The notes beneath the pieces were generated by a model. That model made no database searches, was not told where the DNA came from, and saw only the letters and a program-made list of their open reading frames with translations. A DNA stretch of 64,000 nucleotides from Bacteroidales bacterium (lineage in GTDB: Bacteria; Bacteroidota; Bacteroidia; Bacteroidales; F082), in NCBI GenBank assembly GCA_023229135.1, contig JALNZT010000004.1:62001-126000 (forward strand), given 5' to 3'. The position numbers and the translations under genes are program-made. Positions 27,527 to 36,401 of the stretch are shown here, in pieces; the first letter of the stretch is position 1, and each line of letters opens with the position of its first letter.

Positions 27527-27992
27527 AATTATTGACAACAAAGCGCTTGACCTCAAACTTGCGTTGTGGCGTTTTCAGCAGAAAAAAATCGTGTTTACCA
27601 ACGGCTGCTTCGACATTGTACACCTGGGTCATATTGACTATTTATCCAAAGCCGCTGATTTGGGTGATGTGCTGATTATCGGCCTCAATACCGATGCATC
27701 AGTTAGCCGAATCAAAGGACCGCTGCGACCTGTGGTGAACGAAAATGCCCGTGCCGCGCTTTTAGCCGCCTTGCATTTTACCGATGCTATCGTACTTTTT
27801 GACGAACCCACGCCTTACGAGCTGATCAAATTAGTGCAGCCCGATATCCTGGTGAAAGGCAAAGATTACAAAGCCGAGGAAGTGGTTGGCTATGATATTG
27901 TTACCGCCAAAGGCGGGAAAGTGGAAACCATCGATCTGGTAGAAGGCTATTCAACCAGCGGCTTGATTCAGAAAATAAAAGAAGCATACTAA
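27498..27992 (+). CDS. rfaE2: D-glycero-beta-D-manno-heptose 1-phosphate adenylyltransferase
   Basis: 164 residues from the ATG at 27498 (another ATG lies 24 bp upstream). The cytidylyltransferase-like fold is shown by VFTNGCFDIVHLGHIDYL with the HxGH nucleotide-binding motif, RIKGPLRPVVNENARAALLAAL, and the C-terminal GYSTSGLIQKI. It matches the stand-alone RfaE domain II that activates heptose-1-phosphate with ATP for lipopolysaccharide inner-core synthesis. The kinase domain (RfaE1) is not in the window. It overlaps the flippase-like gene by 29 bp, so the two are translated from one message. Confidence 0.92.
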   Translation: MTQLQILQGKIIDNKALDLKLALWRFQQKKIVFTNGCFDIVHLGHIDYLSKAADLGDVLIIGLNTDASVSRIKGPLRPVVNENARAALLAALHFTDAIVLFDEPTPYELIKLVQPDILVKGKDYKAEEVVGYDIVTAKGGKVETIDLVEGYSTSGLIQKIKEAY

Positions 27993-28024
27993 AGAGCCTT
28001 TTTCTTACCAAAGCATGAAAAAGT

Positions 28025-28047
28025 AGAGTTTTCTGTCTGGAAACTCT
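28025..28047 (+). terminator. Weak hairpin after rfaE2
   Basis: AGAGTTT and AAACTCT are perfect 7-bp inverted repeats around a 9-bp loop, 32 bp after the rfaE2 stop. No strong T run follows, so termination is uncertain. Confidence 0.35.
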
Positions 28048-28263
28048 TTGGCAAAGCGTTTTTCAGCAAACCCCTATCGCTTGTCTTACTGATGATTTTT
28101 CGCTATCTTGCCATATCTTTAGAGCTTATCCAATTTTGGATTTACTTTCTTAAATTGGGAGTAAATGTGATTTTGAATTACCTCTATAAATATGATAAAC
28201 AGCAGTTTATATCCTTAGGCACAACTTATGCTCTATGGATAACAACCAAACAAAATTAAAATA

Positions 28264-30765
28264 ATGCGCAAAAAAGTCTTTAAAATACTGCTAATAAGTT
28301 TATTGGCCGTATTTACGCTAGCTTCCTGCAAAAAAGATTATTCGCCTCAAGAGCCAACTCCCGGTATCGAGAGTTTGAATATCTCCCCTACTTTTAACTG
28401 GGAAACCAGCCAATACACCACTTTTCAAATTTATTCAGAAAAAGCGGCTTTCATTAAGATTCAATCGGCAGACAATCAAACGATTTATCACCGCGGATTT
28501 TATAATCATTTAGAGGATTTTTACGCGATTTCGTTGCGTATTCCAAGTTTTGAAAATAGCTTGTTAGTAAATGGTCAACTTGTTAATTTACAAGATAATA
28601 CTATTCAAGTGAATCTCGATTCACAGCGAAAATCTACCGCTTTTGTACAAGAGGATTTTCCTGATGGCTTATTGGCCTGGTGGCGTTTTGATGAAGGAAG
28701 TGGCACAACGGCAACCGACGAAACCGGAAATTTTGATGGCGCAATTGATGGTGCAACCTACACCACCGGAATAAACGGTGGAGCACTCAACTTTACCGGA
28801 ACTACAGAAAATGTTCGTGTAGCAAATAGTACTGCACTTGATCTGACTAACGATAAGTTCAGTTTATCAGTCTGGTTTTCAAGAGATCAGCTTGATCAGG
28901 GTGGCGCATTTTTCTTTTATAACACCAAATATATTCTCCGGATAGATAAAAATGGCAAAGTTTCATTCAGCATATATACTCCTTCATTTACAGATGTTGC
29001 CTTATCATGGCAAGATAGAATTGCTGATCACGACTGGCATCACATAGTGGGCGTTTATGATGGAACTAAAGTAAACCTATACTTAGATGGTGTTTTAATG
29101 AATAGCACTCCTGCTTCTGGAAATCTCAACAGCAGTTCTGCTGATTTGCTTATTGGAAGTCAAAGTTCACAAAACTTTTTCAGCGGACAGCTGGATGAAG
29201 CCATGATTTTTGATAAAGCCCTCACACCAGAAGATATTTCTTACCTCTTTGCTAACAATTATAACCCTTCCAACGGCAACAGCAGTCTTGTTGCGCATTG
29301 GCCTTTGGATGATATCTCGGCAGGAAAAGTAGTCGATATTATTGGTGGACATGATGCTATTGCAAGCAATCTTTCAGCTGCTGCTGGCATGGTGGAAGGC
29401 AGCATGAATTTCAATGGTACCAGCTCAACCGCGATAGCTCCGCATCATCCAGACATTAATCCAACAGCAAGTTTTACCATGATGGCTTGGGTTAATGCCA
29501 GAGAGAATAAGACCACAAAAATTGTTCAGAAAGGCGATTGGGACGGTCATGGCATTGGTCAGGATGTATGGCTTGGTTGGAATGCGCATATCCGCGGAAC
29601 AGATCAAAATACCCACGATATACTTTGGGGCGAAGGAAGGCCGATTTTAAATACATGGTATCACTTGGCCGCTACCTATGACGGAAGTGTTTTAAAACTA
29701 TATGTTAATGGTCAGTTTAAAAATGCCAGACAGCTTGACGTGCCCTTGCGCAGCAATACCCGCCCATTTTCTATCGGCTCAGACAATGGCAGTCAAAAAT
29801 TCTTTAACGGACTAATTGATGAGGTAAAATACTATTCAGAAGCACTTTCAGCGATTGAAATCCAGACGGCCATGTCTGAAGCACCACAAATTGCTGATGC
29901 TGACGGCGATGGCATTCCCGATGAGGAAGACGATTTCCCGAACGATCCGGCCAGGGCTTTTCTTAATCATTTTCCGGCCTCCGGATTTGGTAGCCTGGCT
30001 TTTGAAGACCTCTGGCCCGGCAAAGGCGACTACGATTTTAATGACTTGGTAGTAGACTACCGCTTTAATATGATCACCAATCAGGCCAATAAAATTACCG
30101 AAATTGAAGCTGTTTTTGCAGTAAGGGCTAACGGTGCCGGACTGCGCAACGGATTTGGGTTCCAGCTTCCTGGAGCTATTCCGGCTTCAGATTTTGAGGT
30201 TTCCGGCTATCGCCTGGGTGAAAATTATATCAGCCTCAATGAAAATGGTACAGAAACCGGCCAGCAAGTCCCAACCATTATCGTGTTTGACAATATCAAA
30301 AATGTTTTACAATCCGATGCGGGTTTTGGTGCCAATGTGGTTCCAGGATTGCCTTATATTGAACCAGATACAATTAGAATTGTACTTTTACTCACGCCAA
30401 ATACTTATCTGCTCAGCGATTTTCAGCCCGAGAATTTTAACCCCTTCCTGATTGTGGATATGGAGCGTGGCAAAGAAATTCACTTGCCGGATTACGCACC
30501 AACAAGCTTGGCTGACAGGAGTTATTTCGGACAAATGGATGATAATTCCGATCCGGCCAGCGGGCGATATTACAAAACAGAAACGCAACTTCCTTGGGCC
30601 ATTAATATCATAGAATCTTACGATTATACCATCGAGCATGCGCAAGTTACGCAAGGTTATCTATGGTTTGCCGACTGGGCCGAATCGAGTGGTGCCTTGT
30701 ATCCCGATTGGTTTAAAAATAAAGCTGGTTATCGTTCAGCAGCACATATTTATGTTGTGCCATAA
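28264..30765 (+). CDS. LamG/LruC-domain surface lipoprotein
   Basis: 833 residues. An N-terminal lipobox LASC (Cys22) indicates a lipoprotein. Two concanavalin A-like LamG modules follow, each starting with a W-F/W-P motif: LLAWWRFDEGSG (~133) and LVAHWPLDD (~340), each with LYLDGVL/LYVNGQF and a FSGQLDEAMIFDKALT / FNGLIDEVKYYSEALS ending. A calcium-type DADGDGIPDEEDDFPNDP linker (~545) leads into a C-terminal LruC domain marked by FEDLWPGKGDYDFNDLVVDYRF. Such modules bind glycans or protein partners at the cell surface; the ligand is unknown. No catalytic residues are evident. Confidence 0.85.
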   Translation: MRKKVFKILLISLLAVFTLASCKKDYSPQEPTPGIESLNISPTFNWETSQYTTFQIYSEKAAFIKIQSADNQTIYHRGFYNHLEDFYAISLRIPSFENSLLVNGQLVNLQDNTIQVNLDSQRKSTAFVQEDFPDGLLAWWRFDEGSGTTATDETGNFDGAIDGATYTTGINGGALNFTGTTENVRVANSTALDLTNDKFSLSVWFSRDQLDQGGAFFFYNTKYILRIDKNGKVSFSIYTPSFTDVALSWQDRIADHDWHHIVGVYDGTKVNLYLDGVLMNSTPASGNLNSSSADLLIGSQSSQNFFSGQLDEAMIFDKALTPEDISYLFANNYNPSNGNSSLVAHWPLDDISAGKVVDIIGGHDAIASNLSAAAGMVEGSMNFNGTSSTAIAPHHPDINPTASFTMMAWVNARENKTTKIVQKGDWDGHGIGQDVWLGWNAHIRGTDQNTHDILWGEGRPILNTWYHLAATYDGSVLKLYVNGQFKNARQLDVPLRSNTRPFSIGSDNGSQKFFNGLIDEVKYYSEALSAIEIQTAMSEAPQIADADGDGIPDEEDDFPNDPARAFLNHFPASGFGSLAFEDLWPGKGDYDFNDLVVDYRFNMITNQANKITEIEAVFAVRANGAGLRNGFGFQLPGAIPASDFEVSGYRLGENYISLNENGTETGQQVPTIIVFDNIKNVLQSDAGFGANVVPGLPYIEPDTIRIVLLLTPNTYLLSDFQPENFNPFLIVDMERGKEIHLPDYAPTSLADRSYFGQMDDNSDPASGRYYKTETQLPWAINIIESYDYTIEHAQVTQGYLWFADWAESSGALYPDWFKNKAGYRSAAHIYVVP

Positions 30766-30775
30766 AATATTTTCA

Positions 30776-30783
30776 TAGTTTTG
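30776..30783 (+). promoter_or_regulatory. -7 promoter element
   Basis: TAGTTTTG fits TAnnTTTG and lies 13 bp before the ATG at 30797, so the barrel gene can be expressed separately from the LamG gene. Confidence 0.45.
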
Positions 30784-30796
30784 TCCAAAACATTCT

Positions 30797-31384
30797 ATGA
30801 AAAAGAAACAACTATTTATTTTTATCGTGAGCCTCCTGTTTATAGCTCCACTAAGCGCTCAAAAACAGGAAGTAAGGACAAGCGCAGGCTTTATCACAAC
30901 TTCTGACTTTGGTGATTTTTTTAGCGATCTGATCGTTGAAGCGATAGCCATTGGAAGCTATTCTACTGACAATGAATCAAATAGTTCTGCAATAGGTTTT
31001 GAATACTGGCATTCTCAAGGTAAAGTGATAAAGCTTGGGGGACTGTTTTCGTACCAATCTATTACCAAGGATGTTTTTTCTTTGGGAGAGAAGGCGGGCA
31101 ATATTAAAAACCGCTATTTCACGCTCTTACCTGAAATCAGTTTTGAATATGTTACAGCGGAATGGGTGCAAATATACTCAGGCGTGGGTGTTGGCGTAAC
31201 TATTTTAAACCAGGATTTTGACTCCTCCCAAACTGATGTTGCCAGCTCTACGGAAAGCGAAGCCATGTTTAATTTCCATGTTAACGCCATTGGAATGCGC
31301 GTTGGTAAAGCTTTTGGAGGATCGGTGGAATTGGGCGTAGGTGCCAAAGGAATTCTAAACTTAGGGCTTAGTTATCGCTTTTAG
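30797..31384 (+). CDS. Outer-membrane beta-barrel-like protein, unknown function
   Basis: 195 residues with a signal peptide (FIFIVSLLFIAPLSAQ). The rest alternates hydrophobic and polar residues in short strands rich in G, S, Y and F, and ends in LGLSYRF with a C-terminal Phe, as in small outer-membrane barrels. No catalytic motif is seen. It has its own promoter-like box and a strong terminator. The family is not recognised beyond the general OMP beta-barrel shape. Confidence 0.7.
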   Translation: MKKKQLFIFIVSLLFIAPLSAQKQEVRTSAGFITTSDFGDFFSDLIVEAIAIGSYSTDNESNSSAIGFEYWHSQGKVIKLGGLFSYQSITKDVFSLGEKAGNIKNRYFTLLPEISFEYVTAEWVQIYSGVGVGVTILNQDFDSSQTDVASSTESEAMFNFHVNAIGMRVGKAFGGSVELGVGAKGILNLGLSYRF

Positions 31385-31426
31385 GATTTATCTCACGAAA
31401 AAACCAACAGGCTATTAGAGAACTTG

Positions 31427-31468
31427 ACGCTAATTTTCTGAACATAATCAGGGGATTAGCGTTTTTTT
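31427..31468 (+). terminator. Terminator after the barrel gene
   Basis: ACGCTAAT (31427-31434) and ATTAGCGT (31455-31462) form a perfect 8-bp stem followed by a run of T on the plus strand, 43 bp after the stop. Confidence 0.75.
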
Positions 31469-31476
31469 AATTGTCA

Positions 31477-31484
31477 TAAATTTG
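31477..31484 (+). promoter_or_regulatory. -7 promoter element of adenine deaminase
   Basis: TAAATTTG fits TAnnTTTG and lies 14 bp before the ATG at 31499, directly after the upstream terminator. Confidence 0.5.
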
Positions 31485-31498
31485 CAAAAAACTAAATC

Positions 31499-33133
31499 AT
31501 GTCAAACAATACGTATACCATCAGCGGCCAAATCGTTGATTTGCATCAATCCAAGCTATTTCCAGGAACAATAAAAGTAGAAAACGGAAAAATTACCCAA
31601 ATTGAAAAAGCGGCTTCGGCTCCTGATCATTTTATTTTGCCCGGCCTGATTGATGCCCACGTGCATATTGAAAGCAGCATGCTCGTTCCATCTGAATTTG
31701 CCCGACTGGCTGTCGTTCATGGGACGGTAGCCACCGTAAGCGATCCGCACGAAATTGCAAACGTATTGGGTATTCCTGGCGTTGATTATATGATAGAAAA
31801 CGGTAAAACTGTCCCGTTTAAGTTTTATTTTGGTGCACCAAGTTGTGTGCCGGCAACGGCTTTTGAATCCTCAGGAGCTGATCTCGGTCCTGATGATATG
31901 GATACGCTGCTTTCGCGTCCCGAGATAAAATATATGGCCGAGATGATGAACTATCCAGGCGTTATTTTTCAGGACGAAATGGTGATGCAGAAATTGGCTG
32001 TGGCCAAAAAACACCATAAACCCATTGACGGCCACGCGCCCGGACTAAAAGGGGAGGATGCGAAAAAATATATTCAGGCCGGGATAACAACTGACCACGA
32101 GTGCTTTACGATGGAAGAAGCCTTGGATAAGATCAAGTACGGCATGAAGATTCAAATCCGCGAAGGCAGTGCTGCCAAAAACTTTGAGGCTTTGATAGAC
32201 CTGATGAAAGACCATGCCGACAAAGTGTTGTTTTGCAGCGATGACAAACATCCCGATGATTTGGTGCGCGGCCATATCAACCAGCTCGTGAAACGCGCTA
32301 TTGCCAAAGGTTACGATCCGATTCAGGTACTCAAAAGTGCGATCCTGAATCCTATCACGCATTACGGTTTAGAAGTGGGAACCTTGCAAATTGGCGATCC
32401 GGCAGATATGATTGTAGTTGATTCGCTACACGATTTTAATGTGTTGAAAACTTACGTCGATGGTGAGTTGGTAGCCGAAAATGGCAAAAGTTTGATAGAT
32501 GCAGCTTTGGCCGCTACGCCAAATAATTTTGTAGCAAAAAAACTAAGTCAGGAAGATTTTTTCGTGCAAAACGAAGGCAAAAACATCAAAGTAATTGAAG
32601 CCTTAGAAGGACAATTGATCACCAACACCTTTATCGGAAAAGCCAAAGTTGAGGGCGAAAATTTGGTTAGCAATGTGGCAGATGATATTTTAAAAATCGC
32701 AGTAATTAACCGCTACAAAAAAGCCACTCCGGCGATTGCTTTCATTAAAAATATTGGACTCAAACGCGGTGCCATTGCATCCACGGTGGCGCACGACAGC
32801 CATAATATTATTGTAACAGGCGTTGATGATGCAAGCATGGCCAAAGCCGTGAACTTACTGGTTGAAAGCAAAGGCGGAGTAGTAGCCTGCGATGCGGAAT
32901 CGGCACATCTATTGCCACTTCCGGTGGCCGGCCTGATGAGCAACAAAAACGCTTTTGAAGTTGCCGATGACTATGAAAAAGTCGATGCCGCCGCCAAAGC
33001 TTTAGGTGCCATGCTGCATGCTCCTTTTATGACGCTTTCGTTTATGGCGCTACTGGTAATCCCGCAACTCAAGTTAAGCGACAAAGGCTTGTTTGATGGG
33101 AGCAAGTTCGCGTTTACTGTATTGAATGCTTAG
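31499..33133 (+). CDS. ade: Adenine deaminase
   Basis: 544 residues. It belongs to the amidohydrolase superfamily and converts adenine to hypoxanthine with release of ammonia (purine salvage). The metal-binding start of the barrel is LIDAHVHIESSM (~53). Further motifs are GTVATVSDPHEIANVLG, the DGHAPGLKG and TTDHECFTMEEAL histidines, and FCSDDKHPDDL near residue 245. The C-terminal adenine-deaminase domain includes VAHDSHNIIVTGVDDASM. Single gene with its own promoter; the 187-bp repeat array begins 50 bp after its stop. Confidence 0.95.
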   Translation: MSNNTYTISGQIVDLHQSKLFPGTIKVENGKITQIEKAASAPDHFILPGLIDAHVHIESSMLVPSEFARLAVVHGTVATVSDPHEIANVLGIPGVDYMIENGKTVPFKFYFGAPSCVPATAFESSGADLGPDDMDTLLSRPEIKYMAEMMNYPGVIFQDEMVMQKLAVAKKHHKPIDGHAPGLKGEDAKKYIQAGITTDHECFTMEEALDKIKYGMKIQIREGSAAKNFEALIDLMKDHADKVLFCSDDKHPDDLVRGHINQLVKRAIAKGYDPIQVLKSAILNPITHYGLEVGTLQIGDPADMIVVDSLHDFNVLKTYVDGELVAENGKSLIDAALAATPNNFVAKKLSQEDFFVQNEGKNIKVIEALEGQLITNTFIGKAKVEGENLVSNVADDILKIAVINRYKKATPAIAFIKNIGLKRGAIASTVAHDSHNIIVTGVDDASMAKAVNLLVESKGGVVACDAESAHLLPLPVAGLMSNKNAFEVADDYEKVDAAAKALGAMLHAPFMTLSFMALLVIPQLKLSDKGLFDGSKFAFTVLNA

Positions 33134-33183
33134 CTTTTTGACCTGCAAATAAGGATTCGCGCTCACAGGCAGGGATTCTTTAG

Positions 33184-33999
33184 CTATCAACAACTTTGTC
33201 ACTACAATCCAGCTAAAAGACAGGCGTTTTTAAGCAAAGCTTATTTAGACCCGTTCCGCGAAGTATTTACTTCGTGGAATTATCAGGTAGCAGGCGCTAC
33301 TTACGAAATTGTTAGTACGTGTCAAGTCTTTCGTATCCGGCAAGCTTTTAATAGTCTGGATTCGCGCTAGCTATCAACAACTTTGTCACTACAATCCAGC
33401 TAAAAGACAGGCGTTTTTAAGCAAAGCTTATTTAGACCCGTTCCGCGAAGTATTTACTTCGTGGAATTATCAGGTAGCAGGCGCTACTTACGAAATTGTT
33501 AGCACGTGTCAAGCCTTTCGTATCCGGCGAGCTTTTACTAGGCTGGATTCGCGCTAGCTATCAACAACTTTGTCACTACAATCCAGCTAAAAGACAGGCG
33601 TTTTTAAGCAAAGCTTATTTAGACCCGTTCCGCGAAGTATTTACTTCGTGGAATTATCAGGTAGCATGTGCTACTTACGAAATTGTTAGCACGTGTCAAG
33701 TCTTTCGTATCCGGCAAGCTTTTAATAGTCTGGATTCGCGCTAGCAATCAACAACTTTGTCACTACAATCCAGCTAAAAGACAGGCGTTTTTAAGCAAAG
33801 CTTATTTAGACCCGTTCCGCGAAGTATTTACTTCGTGGAATTATCAGGTAGCAGGCGCTACTTACGAAATTGTTAGCACGTGTCAAGCCTTTCGTATCCG
33901 ACAAGCTTTTAATAGTCTGGATTCGCGCTAGCTATCAACAACTTTGTCACTACAATCCAGCTAAAAGACAGGCGTTTTTAAGCAAAGCTTATTTAGACC
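33184..33999. repeat. 187-bp tandem repeat array, 4 full units and a 68-bp partial
   Basis: Units start at 33184, 33371, 33558 and 33745 (exactly 187 bp each), with a truncated fifth copy from 33932 to 33999. A scrap of the unit end (GGATTCGCGCT) precedes the array at ~33153. The first ~130 bp are nearly identical in all units; most differences fall in the last 60 bp. Each unit contains the hairpins TAAGC-AAA-GCTTA, CGAAGTA-TT-TACTTCG and GTAGC-AGGC-GCTAC. An outer pair AATCCAG...CTGGATT could close the unit. In unit 3 the only two changes in the third hairpin are in its loop (AGGC to ATGT). The unit length is not a multiple of 3, which argues against protein coding. Confidence 0.9.
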
Positions 34000-34023
34000 G
34001 TTTTTATATTAGCCCGTTTCTTA

Positions 34024-34043
34024 ATTCATATATAGATATGAAT
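34024..34043 (+). promoter_or_regulatory. Palindromic operator upstream of the ArsR-family gene
   Basis: ATTCATAT and ATATGAAT are perfect 8-bp inverted repeats around ATAG. AT-rich palindromes containing TGAA/TTCA are the usual ArsR/SmtB operators. The site lies just upstream of the -33 region of the regulator's promoter, so autorepression is likely. Confidence 0.6.
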
Positions 34044-34065
34044 CTATGTGCGTATAGAAGTTGTG

Positions 34066-34073
34066 TATTTTTG
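34066..34073 (+). promoter_or_regulatory. -7 promoter element of the ArsR-family gene
   Basis: TATTTTTG fits TAnnTTTG and ends 14 bp before the ATG at 34088. Confidence 0.5.
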
Positions 34074-34087
34074 TCGAAAATTTAGGC

Positions 34088-34396
34088 ATGGAAACACTCA
34101 CAATTAGCGAACAAAGCATACAAAAACTTGAAAAAGTAGCTGGCCGACTGCGCGCGATTGCACATCCGGTGCGGCTTGCCATCATCGAAATGTTGACCAA
34201 AAACTCGAAAATGAGTGTCACGGAAATTTATCTACACTTGGATATCGAGCAAGCTGCAGCCTCACATCACCTGAATATTATGAAAAACAAAGGCATTTTA
34301 GATGCTAAACGAGATGGTAAAAAAATTTATTATTCGCTCAGAAACACAACATTAGCTGATATTATCGGTTGTATTGATAAGTGCAAGGATTGCTAA
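34088..34396 (+). CDS. ArsR/SmtB-family transcriptional regulator
   Basis: 102 residues. The winged helix is clear: LRAIAHPVRLAIIEML, then SVTEIYLHLDIEQAAASHHLNIMKNKGIL and the wing DAKRDGKKIYYSL. The C-terminus ends in CIDKCKDC, three cysteines in eight residues that could bind a metal or sense thiol/redox state. The classical ArsR ELCVCDL motif in the recognition helix is absent. The ATG at 34088 is chosen because an upstream in-frame TTG lies inside the promoter. No co-directional target gene follows; the next gene is convergent, so the regulon is unknown. Confidence 0.88.
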   Translation: METLTISEQSIQKLEKVAGRLRAIAHPVRLAIIEMLTKNSKMSVTEIYLHLDIEQAAASHHLNIMKNKGILDAKRDGKKIYYSLRNTTLADIIGCIDKCKDC

Positions 34397-34439
34397 TTGA
34401 CTTTTCAAAAAACACAGCTATAAGCGCTCCGGCTTAAAT

Positions 34440-36320
34440 TCATCTATCGCCATCAAATTTCGGCGACCAACTTTCTTCAATATCCCAGTTTGCTCTGATT
34501 TCTATTTCCTTTGGGAAATAATTTACCCGTTCCGGCTGCTGTTTTTTGAGGTAATCGCCTGTATCCCAACGGCCATTAAAATTGCGGTCTTCGATAATTT
34601 TTATAAGGTATTTCACGGGCAACAGATAAGGGAAACGCAACCGCTGTGAGGCCCTTACATTGAGCTGCTTCAGCACTACTTCCTTATCGTTCATCAATTG
34701 AATAATGTATTGTTGTGTGCTATCCGGAATTATAAAATCAATATAAAGATGGCCATACTGATCTTCTGCCGGCACACTAAAATTTATCTGGGTAGTGTCG
34801 TTTGTTTTGCCGCTATACCCAAAAAACACCGAATCCGGAAAGCGGATGGAATAGCTGCTTTCGGCGGTTAACAGGGTGTCCAGTGCAAATTTCATTCCCA
34901 CTGAATCAGTTTTTACAAAGCGCAAGCGGTTAAAAATGGTGTCTTTATCAATGATAAGCCAAGTGGTGTCGCGCATGTTTATTTTGGTGATGGGCTCGTC
35001 GAAGCTCAGGAATAATTCTGCAGGTAAATTAATACGTCGCCCACCGGCATTGTTTGAAATTGAAAGGCGCTCAGTTTTCACTGCATCATCATCCTTTTTA
35101 CGTTTATTGCTTTGCGTTTTCTTTTCGGCAAGCGATAATTTCAAGGTGTCGAGCACCAGCGTATCCTGTTTTAGGCTCAAAAACAAGCTATCGCTGATGG
35201 CCGGATTAAAATACCAAAACAAGGTGTCGCGCGATTTGGTGTAATAATCAATCATGTTGAAGCTATCGGGTAGGGCTTGCAATGGTTCTATTTCCATTTT
35301 GGTTACCGGATACCTGAAAGCAAAGCGTAGCAGGCCTTTCCTTACAAGTTCAGCGCGTAACAAACGCTGCACCGAATCCTGCTCCTCAAACATAAAAAGC
35401 CGCAAATCAAGCGCGCTTTCAAGCGGTGGCTGGATCACAGAATCTGCTACCAGACTGTCGCCAGCAGCAGCCAAAACGCTATCGGCGATGGCGTCCTGCA
35501 GAAAAATCATTTCGAGACTATCAAGCTGTAATGGATTCAGGCTGTCGGACAACAATAAAAGGCTGTCAGACAATGCTTTAATACTATCATGTACAGGAGG
35601 TTTCTGGTAAACTGGTACAATTAAAGTATCCAGGAAAGCAATTTTTTCGCCGGGCATATCGTATAAAAAATTGCTATTCATATCGCTGAGCACAAATATT
35701 TTATACGCTACATCTTTCAGGTTTGCCAGCCTAAAATGTCCTTCTTTATCAGTGCGGGCCACATACAAAGGTCGCAACAAATAGGGTAACGAATCTACCG
35801 GAATAGTATCGGGAGCGCGCTCATAAAGCATTACAAATGCAGCTTCGGGAGGTATCAAGTCGAAGGCGTTATTCACCAGGCCTTCTATCGACATAGAATC
35901 GAGCACCGGTCCGGTGGAGAATACAAAACTGTAGCCACTTATTGGATTATTTTCGGTGAGATCGCCGATGGCATCGCCAAAAAAGATGGTATAAGTTGTA
36001 TTGGAAACCAGTGCTTCCTCAAATTTTATTTGCAAGGTTTTTCCGCGCAGGCGATACTCCGGATTTTTGTTAAGCGGGGGCGAAATCAATACTTCTTTTT
36101 GGGTATTGGAGAGCTTCACAAACTCATCAAAGGTAACTTCGATCAAACTTCCTTTGAAATTAACTGATCTGTTGGCAGGTTTTGAGCTTACAACCCTTGG
36201 TGGGTCTTCGTCTTTTGGGCCGCCTCTCGGCATTACCGGATTGGCACATCGCTGCAATATAAAACTCAAAAGCAGCACCAAAATTATGGCTAAAAATAAC
36301 CTTCCCAAGCGTATAAACAT
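34440..36320 (-). CDS. Ig-like domain lipoprotein (Bacteroidota conserved)
   Basis: About 626 residues from the ATG at 36320 (another ATG six codons upstream is possible). A strong hydrophobic segment ends at a Cys in LQRCANPVMP, giving a lipoprotein. The mature start PRGGPKDEDPPRVVSSKPANRSVNF is the conserved lead into an Ig-like SbsA/Big_5-type domain (VTFDEFVKLSNTQKEVLISPP). Carboxypeptidase-regulatory-like strands and a C-terminal GRWDTGDYLKKQQPERVNYFPKEI follow. This protein family recurs in Bacteroidota, but its role is not established. Its gene is convergent with the ArsR gene. Confidence 0.8.
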   Translation of the reverse strand: MFIRLGRLFLAIILVLLLSFILQRCANPVMPRGGPKDEDPPRVVSSKPANRSVNFKGSLIEVTFDEFVKLSNTQKEVLISPPLNKNPEYRLRGKTLQIKFEEALVSNTTYTIFFGDAIGDLTENNPISGYSFVFSTGPVLDSMSIEGLVNNAFDLIPPEAAFVMLYERAPDTIPVDSLPYLLRPLYVARTDKEGHFRLANLKDVAYKIFVLSDMNSNFLYDMPGEKIAFLDTLIVPVYQKPPVHDSIKALSDSLLLLSDSLNPLQLDSLEMIFLQDAIADSVLAAAGDSLVADSVIQPPLESALDLRLFMFEEQDSVQRLLRAELVRKGLLRFAFRYPVTKMEIEPLQALPDSFNMIDYYTKSRDTLFWYFNPAISDSLFLSLKQDTLVLDTLKLSLAEKKTQSNKRKKDDDAVKTERLSISNNAGGRRINLPAELFLSFDEPITKINMRDTTWLIIDKDTIFNRLRFVKTDSVGMKFALDTLLTAESSYSIRFPDSVFFGYSGKTNDTTQINFSVPAEDQYGHLYIDFIIPDSTQQYIIQLMNDKEVVLKQLNVRASQRLRFPYLLPVKYLIKIIEDRNFNGRWDTGDYLKKQQPERVNYFPKEIEIRANWDIEESWSPKFDGDR

Positions 36321-36401
36321 AGTGTTGCAAAGATGCAAATAATTCCTTTTAGAGTGGCATTAGGCAACAGCTTCAACCAGAATTTCTTTAGCCGAAAACT
36401 T

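Noticed and set aside
33184..33999. Repeat array considered as CRISPR
   Set aside because: Units are 187 bp and contiguous; there are no unique spacers of 25-40 bp and no cas genes.
33309..34085. Four overlapping 71-87 residue open frames in the repeat array
   Set aside because: They are the same repeat read in shifting frames (187 is not divisible by 3), each overlapping the next, with no promoter or codon evidence.
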